From: Benincasa hispida
Lineage: Eukaryota; Streptophyta; Magnoliopsida; Cucurbitales; Cucurbitaceae
DNA length: 64,000 nt
Reading direction: 5' to 3'
NCBI RefSeq assembly: GCF_009727055.1
Contig: NC_052349.1
Location: 41,410,735-41,474,734 of the forward strand
Numbering within the stretch: position 1 is the stretch's first letter; every line of letters begins with the position of its first letter. The position numbers were made by a program, and so were the translations under genes. Below, piece by piece: positions 46,145 through 59,600 of this stretch. The notes beneath the pieces are model-generated. The model worked only from the letters and a program-made list of their open reading frames with translations. It ran no database searches and was not told where the DNA came from.

Positions 46145-47480
46145 GGAGACTTTCTCATCTTTTGCCATGTTAAAGTCTATCCAGATCCTCTTGTCCATTG
46201 CCTGATATAATGACTATGAGATCTGGAAAATGGACGTGAAGACTGCCTTTCTGAATGGCAATCTTGAGGAGACCATTTATATGGAGCAACCTGAGGGATT
46301 CATAACCCAGGGTCAAGAGCAAAAGGTTTGCAGGCTTAATCGGTCCATCTATGAATTGAAACAAGCTTCTCGATCTTAGAATATAAGATTAGATACTATG
46401 ATTAAATCTTATGGTTTTGATCAAAATATTGATGAGCCTTGTGTTTACAAGAGGATCATCAACAGTTCAGTAGTTTTTTAGTGTTGTATGTAGATGATAT
46501 CCTACTCATTGGGAATGACGTAGGTCTACTGATTAAAATTAAGAATTGGTTAGTGGCCCAATTCCAAATGAAAGATTTAGGAGATGTACAATTTGTTCTG
46601 GGTATTCAGATCTTTAGAGATTGAAAGAACAAAATACTAGTCTTGTCTCAGGCATCGTATATTGACAAAATGCTTGTCAAGTTTTCGATATAGAACTCCA
46701 AGAGGGGTTTATTCCCTTTCAGGCATGGAGTTATATTGTCTAAGGAACAATGTCCTAAAACACCTCAAGAAGTTGAGGAAAAGAGACGGATCCTCTATGC
46801 ATTGGTTGTTGGCAACCTGATGTATACAATGTTATGTATTAGACCTAACATCTACTATGTGGTAGGGATAGTCAATAAATATTAGTCTAATCCAGGATAT
46901 GATCAATGGACCGCTACTAAGAATATCCTTAAGTATCTATGGAGAACGAGGAACTATATGCTCGTGTATGGTTCTAAGGAATTGATCCTTATAGGATACA
47001 CGAACTCTGATTTCCAGACTGATGAGGATTCTAGAAAATCCATATCAGAACTAGTGTTTACTTTCAATGGAGGAGCAGTAGTCTAGAGGAGCACCAAGTA
47101 GGGGTGCATTGCTGACTCCAGAGGTTGAGTATGTAGCGGCTTGTTAAGCTGCTAAACGAGCTGTGTGGCTCAGAAAAATCCTGACTGATCTAGAAGTAGT
47201 TCTAGACATGTCAAAGCCCATCACCCTTTACTATGATAATAGTGGTGTTGTGGCTAATGCTCGAGAGCCTTGGGGTTACAAATACGGGAAGCACATAGAA
47301 TAGAAGTACCATCCCATCCGAGAGATTGTGCATCGAGAGGACGTGGTCGTCACGTAGATAGCTTCAGAGTAAAATGTTGCTGATCCATTTACAAAGGCCC
47401 TCACGGCTAAGGTGTTTAGGGTCACCTGCAGAGTATGGGTCTATGGGACAGACCATATATAGTCTAGGGCAAGTGAGAGA
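46145..47480 (+). pseudogene. copia D RT and RNase H fragments
   Basis: 46220 onwards reads MDVKTAFLNGNLEETIYMEQ, PEGFITQGQ and RLNRSIYELKQASRS, then a TAG stop (46377-46379) at a conserved Trp. LVLYVDDILLIGNDVGLLIK is preserved in frame 46439-46624. The remainder to 47480 is RNase H in broken frames, ending with a degenerate polypurine tract (aagtgagaga) before the LTR. Confidence 0.8.
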
Positions 47481-49453
47481 TTTTATATTGGGTGCATTGT
47501 ATGCTCTAGTTTATTGTTTGTGTAATTGTATATTAGTGTGACTTGTATATTGTACACCTCACTAGCGTTAGGACAAGCGGGACAAATATTTTATTTATAT
47601 AATAAAATATGAGATATTTTATTTGACATTTAGTAGCATTAAACCCACAAACTAATAAACTAACATCCAAGGTTATCTTTTGTAGCATAATAATGTATGT
47701 AGAGACATACAGGTGGATCATGTTTAAGTGATAACTAAATGGTCTGTAGTAAATGGATAAGGCTGGATACCTTACCCTGGTAACACTACGAGTATGGTCC
47801 GCTTTGTAGATGTTACAATTATTGTAAAGTACTATAAATGATCTGATCTTGATCATTCATGTGGAGACATGTGAGTGGGGATATTCTATACAAAGGATTT
47901 TGTATAAGACGAGACCACAAAATGACTAGTCTTATTATATAACACCGTTCATAATAGAGACTTACATTTCACCAGGATGACCATAGATGACATGACCTGA
48001 ATCCTGAGTGAGTTGTGAACTCCTACTTATGAAGGCGGTTCTTTGATTTGTATGGATGAGAGTAGCCAGATCGCCGACTCAACAAGCCTACCATTTTGGG
48101 GATTCTTTTGATTGGGGAGTTGGGAACACAACTACACAAGACAAAATTCACTCATTCCCTGAGGTCGGGGTAAGTAGATAAATTGCTTTCTTAAGGGTTG
48201 ATTCTGGGGCTTGAACAATGTGGCGTCACACCTCCTGACTCGATAGGGGTTTAGTCATAGTTAGACTATGATTTATTGTTTATTAGAGGAATCAGTGGTA
48301 CTTAAGAAGTTAATGTAATTACAGGGACAAGCAGTAATTTTGGCCCAACTGTACTTACGAGTAACTTGTGAAGGGTCATCGCACTGTTAATTGATTATAT
48401 TCAATAGACATAGAAATATATTTGTAGTGTGAAGAGTGCAGCTGTCGGTCTTTAGTAGAGTGTTCGGTAGGTAGTTAATGGATGTTGAGTAATTTAATTA
48501 AAGAAGTTTAATTAATTATTCAAGTACCATTGGAGCTTCAGTCTACAAGTCCATAAGGTCTCCTCTGTAGCTCAATGGGGATTAAATGAATCAATTTTGG
48601 ATTAATTTGAATTGTTCAAATTAATTATATGTGATATAATTAATCTAATTTAATTATATATGATATGGTTACTATAATGTATTTGATACATTATAAAGTT
48701 TATTTGAGAGGAAATAAATATTTAAATATGATTCAAATATTAATTTATATGAATTGGATTCATATAATAAATTAATAAATGAGATTTATATTAAATGTCA
48801 TAGGTGAGAGAATCGAAACTATAGGTTATATTGTATTTGATACAATATAGAAACTATAAGTTATATGTTATATGTGATATAACATATAGTTATGTATACA
48901 TGTATAATATAGTTAATATATATATAAATATATATATATAATTAAATTATTTTTTAATTTAATTTTATTTAATTTAAATGTATTTAATATTTGAAATTAA
49001 ATGAGGGAAATAACTTCCTTCCCCTATTCTCTCTTAACCCATGTATTGTGTGGGTGATTGGATGAGGGAGATTTTCTTCTTCGTTTTGGAGTATCACACA
49101 ACTGTTCTGAGATTCCAATCTTCCAAATCTCCTCTCCTCCCATCTCTAATTTTTTTTCCTTCTCCCAAAATTCCAAGAATCCACAAACTCCTTGGATTCT
49201 CATCCCAGAGAATACAGGAGATTCTGAGTGGTGGTGGTCATTTGGAGATCATTCTATTTGTGACGTTTTTTTAGAAGGATATTTTGAAGAAAGGTTCTTC
49301 AAAGGTAAGGGTTTCAGTTCTCTTTTCTAATTTATTCAACATGCTTTTTTTTTTGTGATTAAATATATATTGTTTCTGTTGATTCTGTAAAATTAGGAAT
49401 TCTATAAAAATTGGGATTTGGGTTCGATCCCCGTTTCTGCTCAAGGAACTTCA
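47481..49453 (+). repeat. 3' LTR of copia D (~1.97 kb)
   Basis: Begins after the polypurine-like aagtgagaga and ends at ...aaggaacttca (CA end). It is the cleanest complete LTR of the family in the window and serves as reference for the fragments at 36173-38375, 41795-42470 and 49454-50743. The ORFs at 49041-49330 are incidental. Confidence 0.75.
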
Positions 49454-50743
49454 AAACTATAACTAGTTGTTCATTAGAGGGATGAGTGGTACTTAAGGAG
49501 TTAGATATAACTATAGGGGCAAAACAATAATTTTGGTCCAGCTGTACTTACGAGCGATTTGTGAAGGGTCCACGCACTGTTGATTGGTTATATCCAATGG
49601 ACACAGAAATATATCTATAGTGCAGCTGTCGATCTTTAGTGGAGTGACCGACAGTTAATGAAAGTTGATAAATTTAGTTAACAGTTCAATTAATTAATCA
49701 AGTATTATTGAAGCTTCAATCTATAGGTCCATAAGGTCCACTCGTTAGCTCAATTAGGATTAATGAGAATCGAATTAATTTTGAGTAATATGAATTGTTC
49801 AAATTAATTATATAAGATATAATGTTTATAATTTACACGATACATTATAATATAAATTTTTAATGAGAGAAATAAATACTTGAATATGATTCAAATATTA
49901 ATTATATGAATATGATTCATATAAAAACTATAAGTTGAAATTAGTATGAATGTGATTCAAATTAATACTATAGGTTAACTGAAAGATTAATAAACTATAG
50001 GTTATATTGTATGTGATATAATAATAACCATATATTATATGTATGATTTATATAAAAAAACTATAGGTTAAAATTAGTATGAATGTGATTCATATTAATA
50101 CTATAGGTTAACTGAAAGATTAATAAACTATTGTATGTGATATAATATAAACTATAGATTACATGTTATATACGATATAACATATTGTTATAATAATAAA
50201 GTTTGTTATTATTTTAAAATTTTAATTTAAAGGGAGGAAGTTATTTTCTAATAACAACCCATTCCCCTCTAATCTCTCAAATCCTACCGTCTGAGAGAGA
50301 TTGAGATCTTCATCTTCATCACTCATGTTTGGATCTCCCAGGTGAAGCTTTGTGTAAAAAAAAATTCCTCTCGTAAAAAACCCTTCTCCCCTTTCTCAAA
50401 ATTAAAAATCACTAAAGCCCACAACTCTCAGTCGATTCTTCCTAGAGAATAACAGGGAAACCCTCATGGTACTGTTCGGATTTTACATTGTTGTGCAGTC
50501 CATTCGAGTTTGGGAGAAGAAGAGTCATTTCGTGTCTGTACTATGGATTTGGAGAGGAAATCGTGAAGATTTGGTTCATCAAGGGTAAGTCTTTTATTCC
50601 CTGCATTTCCTCTTGGTTTTCACAATGAATAGCATGCCTAATTGAATTTGTTTAATCCATGTTTCCATCCTCTACTTTATATTGTTTTGTAAAATGTAAA
50701 TTGAGACTCAATTGCATTCACGTGTTTTCGCTGTAGGTATTCA
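49454..50743 (+). repeat. older A/B/D-family LTR fragment
   Basis: Collinear with the second part of the D LTR, from 'gttcattagaggg...gagtggtacttaaggag' through 'agctgtacttacgag' to the end, but more diverged and closer to LTR B. It contains an internal duplication of about 80 bp ('ataggttaactgaaagattaataaacta' at about 49970-50010 and 50100-50130). Element D seems to have inserted into it. Confidence 0.65.
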
Positions 50744-50799
50744 AAACCCTTTAATGTCATCATGCAAGATTGAACCCAGACTGCATGACATATATCTAC

Positions 50800-51250
50800 A
50801 AACTCCAGATTGGTTCAGATTGCACATTTGGTAGTGCGATTGCATCTACATAGAAATTTTGTTGCAATCAATGATCCAATTGATCCAAATGGTGGAGATG
50901 TTACTCGAAATTACATATATTGGTATAAAAATATTACAAGATGCTACATTACTCGTGAGGGAGTATCTTTTGGTCAAACTGTAAGCACTACAATTAATTT
51001 TTATTTAATTAAAGTTATTTAAATATTATACAATTCATTTTAGCATTCGCAAAAGATCATGCTTCAACCATATTCACGATCTCTCAGAAAATCTACAAAT
51101 TCTTAACTTATGCCAGACACATGGAGCAACTACACCATATATCGATAACTTGTTGCACCTCTACCTAGTCCTAGGCTTAGAGGATGTGCTCGAGAAGAAG
51201 AAACTGAACATAAATGAAGTTGACCACAATGTTGAAGACATGCCTCGTAT
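50800..51250 (+). pseudogene. degenerate fragment, possibly plant-mobile-domain protein C-terminus
   Basis: A first open stretch (about 50807-50980) reads HLVVRLHLHRNFVAINDPID, then RNYIYWYKNITRCYITREG, and stops at a GTAAGC donor. After a tttag acceptor a second stretch (from 51043) reads FNHIHDLSENLQILNLCQTH and TTPYIDNLLHLYL and ends at a stop. The two exon-like pieces and the WYxxITR..I pattern resemble C-terminal parts of plant mobile domain/PP7-long-form-like proteins, often carried by transposons. There is no upstream part, so this is a relic. Family assignment is weak. Confidence 0.35.
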
Positions 51251-52573
51251 GACACTGACGTAGAGCTAGATCGGTGATGCTACCTTGATGATGACGATGT
51301 CGGCCCTTGGTTCACAATATTATGATTCTCAAGCTAGTTCATCATCTAATGGTTCCTCATCTCATACATTCATAGAAATTGGTGTGGTCGTAGACAACAT
51401 GAACAATATTTATACTATGCAGCTCCTATAAAGGAGTCTAGAGTTCAACATCGGCAACGACAACCAGTTTAAAATCGACAACTTTCGCCTTGTGGGATAT
51501 ATTGTATTTTTTTTAGTAAATGGGACACATTAAGGTATTGTATTAATATTGACATTTTAATAAAATTGACATTTTTTTCTAATTCAAAAGTGAATTGATT
51601 TTATACGTGCAAATTTTTTTTTATAAAAATGGAAAGGAAAAATGTGCAACTTATTATAAAATGAAAAAAAAAAATGCATCACAATGAAAATGATAAATGT
51701 GCTAATTAATCACATAACTATTAAATTGTATGTGGTAAAAATAAAGTATAAAAGATCTTTATAAGGAAAAAGAAATGCTTAGTTGGAATGAAAAAGGGCG
51801 AAGAAACGTTCACAAGATTGCATTAAATTTAGAATTGGTTAAACTTAATGTAAATGAAAAGTGTTAAATTTAGGGGATTTTTAATGTGATTGTAGCAATA
51901 TTAATATAAATAGTTCTGAAACTACTTTATTTTTCTAATTAGTGTTAAGAATTGGTTGTTTTTAAATATAAAAAAATAAATATAACTTATTTATAGTACA
52001 ATAAAATATATCTATCATGGTCTATTACTACCTATCATCAATAGAAAATAATATTTTACTATAATTAAAAATATTTTGTATTTTTATCGTCTAAAATAAC
52101 TACCCTGAAAATGGTCATATTTTTCTAATTTTTCCTAAAATAAATAGGGATGCTCAAAATTAATAATTGAGTTCATTATAATTATTATTTAAACAGAAAC
52201 TATATGAGTTATGGGCGGACAGAGTACGTTTTACGATGAAGATTCTTTATATAAATTTTCTAAAATAGTTTATTTTTTATATATAAAAGAAAATTGCATG
52301 TGAAATTGTGGTGGGGAAAAGAACAACCAACTTATGGGAGAGAATTGTTTGAAGATGATAATATGATGTTTCTGACATATTTAAGTTCGAGAGCCCTACA
52401 CCATCCAAAAGTTATAAAAAAATAATAATAAAAATAAAAATACAAAATATATAATTGACCTAAAATATTAGGCCATATAGACAAAGGATACGAAATTAAA
52501 CTAAAAGGAAAAAGAGTAACAATAGAAGTAGCATATTTTAACTTTTCATTAAAAAGAAAAATAGAAAATCAAC

Positions 52574-52612
<39 letters not shown>

Positions 52613-55029
52613 GGTAAAATAAATTTGAAATTGCAAAGTTCAAAGTACCCCAAACTTACAAATGAGATGTTACACATCCTTTATTAAAGATTCTTAATTA
52701 CACTAAATCAATCAAAATTACCAACCTATTTTAATGGGTGAGAAATGTGAAACCCCATATTCATCTTCCCCAAAAATAAAAACTTTTTTTTATCTGTTAC
52801 TTCTAACCTTGAACTGTGTGAGCAGTGGTAGTGCTCGATGATAGCAATCATGACCGACGACAACAACATTTTAGAAACCATCTGTGAATGTTGACAAAAG
52901 GCAGTCAGGTCGTGGCGGTTAGTTGCATCAAGAAGTGTCAGTCAATGAAATCTGAGAGGGACAGTGAGAAAGATGACGCATGAATTACCCACAATGGTCA
53001 GTGATCGCCGACATGCAGAGGTTGACGACAAGTTGTGGTCTTCAACGGATAATTGCTAATGGTGGCTAGTTGTAGGTTGGAGTTTATGGGTCTCACGAGA
53101 AAAAGGAAAAGGAATTTGCATTCTAGGTGGCTTGCGCAAAGGAGAAGATGTAGGGGCACTTTTAGACTAAAATAACTTAAGTTTTATTTTTCTTTCTTTC
53201 TTTCTTTTTTTAACTCACATAAAAACACACATATTAGCTCTTAAGCTAAGTTTGATTTTGACCTAGTCAAAATCAAAGTTTTCTTCTTCTCTTTCTTGAA
53301 TTCAAATCTTTCGATAAATTTTTCAAATTAAATCAAATAAATCATTTATCTTCGTCAATTTAATTAAATCTTGACTCCAAACTCTAAAATTAATGGAAAA
53401 TAAAGTCCTACAATTAAAGATAGTTAATTCTTCTCAACAATTACCATCTAATCCAACTTCTTTCAAAATACTTGTCAAGATGAAATCCAAAAAAATTGAA
53501 CTTGAATTTATGGAAATTAATCACATTTGAAAATGTGGAGCATTATATAAGTATGAAAAGAGAGTATATCCACAATGAACATCCAAATGAAAATAGAGAG
53601 TCCAACTCAAAAAGTTAGTTACAGGGATGTGTATATACAAAGAGAAGATAACTATAAAAAAAAGTAAAGTTTAGTAAAAATAATATAATATGAGATTTAA
53701 AAATTCAAATCAGCATTTAAAAGATTGAAGATTCTTTAAATACAAATTTAAAGAATTTTCAAATTAAGAACTAAGATTTATGCCATAACATATCCACATT
53801 AAAAGATAAAGTTAATTCACGTTAAATATCTGAATGGAAATTGATAGAGTCCTACTTGTGAATTTGATGAATTAAGTACAGTATAATTAATGGAGTTGTT
53901 GGATTAATTACAATGCAATTAAAGGAGTTGTTAAGGGCATTTATGGTGAAATTAAATACATCTTTGTCCTCCACAATCTTAATAATGTTAGAATTGTTGC
54001 AGCCAACGCAATACATGGTTAAACGAGAAAAACTATATTTAGAAGTTCGAGAAAACTTAGATTAAGTTAAATCAATAAAATGATTCGAAAATGCGTTTGT
54101 ATGGATACAAATTTCAATAACTAGACGTCATGATAATGGTTCTTTTCATCTCACCTTGCTTTAAACAAAATTCTTAATTGTTGAATAATCATAACAAGGA
54201 AAGAGATTAAGAGCTAATGGACATTGAGAGTTTGATAATGGTCGTTTCTAGTCTAATTTGATGAAATATGAGGCTAATTTTATTGATAAAGACAAGAAAC
54301 TATAAACCAAACTTTATGTTTCATGTTTAAAACGAAATTATGTTAAAGATGTAAACGCAATTTTTAAAATAAGAATGGATCAAAAACAATATGTATCTAT
54401 ATATTTCTGTTTAAAATGAAATTATAATAAATATAATAATAAAAATAATTTTAAAACTATATGATTTGGTTAGATTAATAGAAAATAGAAGATAAATATA
54501 AAAAGTCAAATTTAGGAAAAATAATATAATATAAGATTTGAAAATTCAAACCAAAATTTGAAGATTGAAAATTCTTGATATAATTTGGAAAACTTTCAAA
54601 TAAAGATCGAGATTTATATCAAAATATCCTCTTATAAAAATGATGTCAACTGTCAAGCCACGCTAAATAATTGAATAGGCTTGATAGATTAATTATAGCG
54701 CAATTAGCGGTTAGATTTAATTACAATGCAACTACAAAAAACTTATAGAAGCCTTCTAGGATTAATAGAAAAGAGACGAGCGCGTTTCACACACTTTGCT
54801 ATAATTCAAAACAATTTTGTGTTTTATTATTTTTCCAAATAAAAGTGTAATTAGTGTTACGGGACCAAATTTTCCAAGGAAAATTTCTAATTGCATATCT
54901 AAACCTTGGGGGGTTTTGTATGGAATGCCCCTGTTAGGGGCCCAAATGAAATTTGGCTCAAGATCTAAATTTGCTCAAAAAATGGCATTCTGCTTATGTT
55001 AGTTGTGTGTGAAAGACCATCTTGTCCCT

Positions 55030-55530
55030 AGACTGCACGCGAGGGTCTAGCGCTCAAACGAATTCTCGTTCCTTCCTCTTGCTTCTCGCACCTTCCTTTT
55101 GTTCTTCATTAGACACAACTGCAACTTTTTTCTTCGATTTTTTTCCTTTGTTCAGATTCTTCCTCTCGCTTCTCGCAATTACCTTTCGCTTCTCCTACTT
55201 CTCCCTCATTCCTTTCACTTCTCGTTCTTCTTGCTCCTTTTTCTTGTTCCCCATTAAGCACAATTGTAATTTTTTCTTTGATATTTTTCCTTTGTTCAGA
55301 TTCTTCCTCTAGCTTCTCACTCCTTCCTCTTATTCCTCATCAGACACAACTGCAATTTTTTCTTCGAGAAAAGAACAATAAAAACGAAGAAGGAAGAGAA
55401 AAAAAATGGAAAACGAAGAAGAAAAGCGCAGGAAAAGAAGAAGAAAAAAAAGGCAGAAGAAAAAAGAAAAAGAAAAAACGAGCCGAGGAAGGAAAAGAAG
55501 ATGCAGGCAAAAGATGAGAAGATGAACGGA
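55030..55530. repeat. polypyrimidine-to-polypurine switch region
   Basis: Plus strand is C/T-rich up to about 55365, then G/A-rich to 55530, turning at a 6-bp hairpin (TTTTCT, loop TCG, AGAAAA; 55358-55372). The pyrimidine half repeats 'agacacaactgcaa'-like words near 55111, 55256 and 55342. The ORFs here are compositional. Confidence 0.65.
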
Positions 55531-55920
55531 AGAAGAACGTGGAAAAAAGCAATTTTTTATTTGGTTTTAGAATTGACGTCAAATTTCACGTGGATATTTT
55601 ATTTTGAGTCATCAACCCAGTTTTTCGAAACTTTGTTGTATTAATTTAAAACTTAAATCAATAATTATATTAATTTAAACTCTAAATTTTTGTTAATGTA
55701 TCAATTAATACTCTCCTTCAGGTTGAGTTCAAAAAATATATGTTTAGAGAAATTATTTCAAATGGTAAAACTGTTGAAAATATTTACAAAATATAGCAAA
55801 ATTTTAGAACTCGTCTATTAGTATCTATCCGCGTCATCATTGATAGTTCTAAAATTTTATTATATCTTATAAATATTTTGATTCATTTTTCTATATTTAA
55901 AAATAGTCCAAACATATAAT

Positions 55921-55972
55921 TATGAAACTTTACGAGTTTAATTGATTATGAAACTTTACGAGTTTAATTGAT
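55921..55972. repeat. exact 26-bp tandem duplication
   Basis: tatgaaactttacgagttta + attgat occurs twice in succession (starts 55921 and 55947). Confidence 0.85.
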
Positions 55973-56685
55973 ATGAGTCTCACATGTCCAAATTGACATC
56001 AATTTTTAAATATTTTAATTTCATATATTATATTATATTATATTATATCCTAAAAATTCAATCAAAATCCTGCAATTACTAAATTTATGGGTAAATTAAG
56101 GAGCATTTTATTTATTTATTGTTAAATTCCGACTATTTGTGAAGTCATTAGTTTATAATTTTCTGAAGTCCACCTTCAAATATAACAATGGACTCACCAA
56201 ATTATTAAGCTTAAAAGGTAAGCAAGCAATTTTTTTTTTTCCAAACATGAAAGAAAGACTATGGAAAAACTTCTTTTTACCTTGATACCCCTCTTTTTTT
56301 ATTAAATCTCCAAGTTAACGTCTACAAATTAACTTTTTTGCAAATATTGTACATAAATAAAATTAATAATCTCTGTTTTTTACTCAATTATAAAGATTTA
56401 ACTTGACTGCAAGTGAGAAAAGAATAGGTTCAATTCATGCACTAAACAGAAATACAATCCATTGTCATCGGAAAGCATGGAAAAAGATAATTTTTTTTTA
56501 AAAAAAAGAGAAAAATTAACTTATAAGAAATGGACATTCAAAATCTCCATCCAGAAACCACAATTAACAGGGTTCATTTGTGCTTTGAATGGAGGTTGCC
56601 TTTTATCTTCAAAGTAAGAAAATGAATATTCATTCATTAGACTAAAAGAGAGCTAATAGTAACACTTCATTAATCTCAGTGCTTT

Positions 56686-59600
56686 CTACCTGGTCCACCA
56701 ACTTTGTGCAGCAGAAAATGAAGGTTTAAGAAATGGGAGAAATCTCCTGACAAATGGATTAACTTTTCTCCCAACCTTAGCCCAGGCACTCTGATGAAAC
56801 CCGGCAGTCATGGGGAAGTGATACATCAGCTTCAGTAGCTGCAAAGCAAACAGTTTCAAGGACATTAATACGATTGATTCTCCATAATGTGCTTACTCGA
56901 GTTCACTACACAGCTATTTCATGCAAGAAACGAGAGAAACAGAAGAAAACCAACCTGCCAGTACATGAATGTTTGCACAAAGTTTCGCTGCCATCTGCAC
57001 GGAGAAATCAAGTTTATAGATTTAAAGAATAAAATGAATGTTTAAGAGATGGAAAGGAGAAAGGCAAGAAGGAACCTACGTAAATAAGGAGATGATCAGA
57101 AGGAAACCCAGTGCAATTTCAACATGTGAAGACAGAAGAGAAAGAGTGGTTGTATTTGATTCCACCCAAGCACAAGGCCGCTCCAACCATTTCCTAAGCA
57201 ACCAAACATTAGATCAATGAATCTCAAACCCCACGGAGAAAAGAGTCTGAAATTAAAATCTAAGTACATGGTTTGCATCTACTGAAGGAAGTTCACACGC
57301 AGTTCAGCTATATGCAGAAAACTGAGATAAGAGATTTTATATACACACACACACACACACACTCAGATTACTGCCTCTCTCTGCAAAAGGTCGATTTTCA
57401 ATAGGAAGAGCAGATTGATTTTTCGTAGTTGTGGAGGAGAGAGATGAAACTACTTTCACCTTGTAATAACTTCATTCATCTTTTCAGAGCTTTTTGGTTT
57501 ATTAAAAAACAAACACAAGGCAAAATGGTTAATGAGAACTCAGATGATGCACCAAAAAATATATAAAATAGCTGAAAATGGGAAAAACACAGCTAACAAA
57601 CCTAGTAGGAATTGCACAAAGAATTTTGCTGATGCATCCTGCTGAGATTGCATGAAATAGATGAAACCCAGAAAAAAAAAATAGAGCAAGTGCGATAATA
57701 CGGAGATAATTTGGTAAACAGAGCTCAACACAGAACTCCACCTTCCTATCTTTACTATTCTCTTTCTTCCAACCCATAACTAACAGACTAATCCTCTTAA
57801 CTTATTCACTTGCCAACAAAATTTCACCAAATCACCCGTACAGCTTCAGTATCTAACAATTTTCTCTACATCATGTCATCTCTAATCGGTGATACAACTG
57901 GTCTAGTATAAAAGTTGTGGGCAGAAGGGAATCATTTAATTGTAAGGATGTTAAACAAATAAAGATATATATATGATCCAGCAACCTAAATAGCCCAACC
58001 AAATTCTTGGTTTAAACTTCAAAGTAGTGTAATTGAGAATTATTTTGTAAAATAAAATAAAATTTTAATGGTTCAATGTGTAAAAAAAAGAAAACCAAAT
58101 ACTTAAAATGCTACAATTCATCATCTTTTCACAATTGAAACAAACCTCAAGCTATATCCATCACCTGACTTGAGTCATTCTAAGAAACTACTAAATTTGA
58201 AACAGAAAATTACTGCTGTATGATGATTTGTGATTATAGTTAGAAGAGGAATATACAAAGATTTACTTGGCATCCTGAGAGGCCCAAGCCAATCACCAAA
58301 ATCTCCCTACCTTCCTAGCTGTAACAAGGAAATAAGAAAAAATGTTTCCAAAAGGAAAAACATTATATGCAAACATCCATGTGCAGATATGCTGTCATCG
58401 AATAGCCCAATCTCTTTATTTCATATATGCAAACAGGTTAACTTGAGAGAAACTCGCCACTTTACCTGTAGAAGAAAGATTGTGGGAAAGTACGCCTAAG
58501 GAACTTGGCAATCTGCTCAGCGGCTTCACATATAATCGGAATTAAAGCAACTGTAATGAAGGAGAAACCATTATACAAGGCATAACCAAGTAAAAAAATA
58601 CTTAAAGTTAACTTTTTGATACAAGAAAAGGGTAAAAGGGAAGGCAGCAATACATTTAAGGCAGAGATTTGAAGCTACAAAGGTAACAGAGTAAATGAAG
58701 TAGACAAAAGTTTTTGTTGCAACAACAGCCTGGAAATAAACTTCCAAACCCTGCATATCAAATGCCCTGGGCATCTACAAGATAAAACAGGGTCAGACAA
58801 ACCTTAAGGAACCCTAGCATGCACTAATTGACCAAAAAACTCACCCCACATTTAATGAACAAGGAGAACAGAGAGGAGCATGCAGTGCCCATAATAGAAA
58901 GCCGATAAGCCCTATGCGAAAGGTTTCTGGGTACCATTGGTATCATTGCAAACAATGCCACAATAAGCACCTACAGGGGATAAGGAATGAAAACAGGTAA
59001 GGTTGGATAAACCTTACTTGATTCTGCAAATAAAATCTAATTCTTCAGAGGTCTACTTGGCATACTTGAAAAAATATATATATTTAGAATGAGTAAAGAA
59101 GTTAAGATTAGCTCTCAGCCTCCCCTTTGTTTTCAAAGTATGGGTTACAACATCAATACAATTTAAGTAAATGCCATTTCCTTACATTAATTAAATCTAC
59201 AAACATCAACCAAAATTTCATCAAATGTGGATTATATATTTGTCTTTATTAAGAGAGGAAAAAACTAAAGTCCCCATAAATTAAAATACAATTACCAAAA
59301 ATATTTGATGAAGGCCAAGATATATAAAGTCGTGAAGAACTAATATTATGTAAGAACAGGTGCAAACGTATATTTAGAACTGCATTTCCCTAGGCATGCA
59401 TCTATACTGTAAGGGAAAATAAATTCATTTACCCAGGCATTGAGTGAAAAAAGAACCATATGTCGATTCCAGCGTGAAGAATTTGAAATTGAGTCTGTAG
59501 TTGCCAACATTTCTGAATTTCTTTTAGCTGATCATATATTGTCAGTCAGTATACATATAACCTAATTAGTAAATCATGTATAAACCTGGTAACCTACAAG

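Larger units (their letters stand above)
41795..49453 (+). mobile_element. Ty1/copia element D (A/B family, plus strand)
   Basis: Noisy, shortened 5' LTR (41795-42470), primer binding site (42471-42484), leader (42485-43760), gag, protease, integrase, RT and RNase H (43762-47460), and a 3' LTR (47481-49453). The leader passes directly into mid-gag at 43761, so about 1 kb of leader and the Gag N-terminus are deleted compared with A. Multiple stops and frameshifts make it non-autonomous. Sequence right of 49453 is an older LTR of the same family. Confidence 0.8.
51251..56685. other. AT-rich intergenic region
   Basis: No gene can be supported. 52800-53160 is a less AT-rich island with 'gacgacaacaac/ggtggc' words and no ORF. 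53630-53930 and 54490-54735 are diverged copies of one sequence. 55030-55530 is the polypyrimidine/polypurine block. 55921-55972 is an exact 26-bp tandem duplication. A (TA) run lies at 52578-52609. This flank is 3' of the TMEM33-like gene. Confidence 0.5.

Noticed and set aside
55022..55582. Ser/Phe-rich and Lys/Glu-rich ORFs
   Set aside because: Pure consequence of polypyrimidine/polypurine composition.
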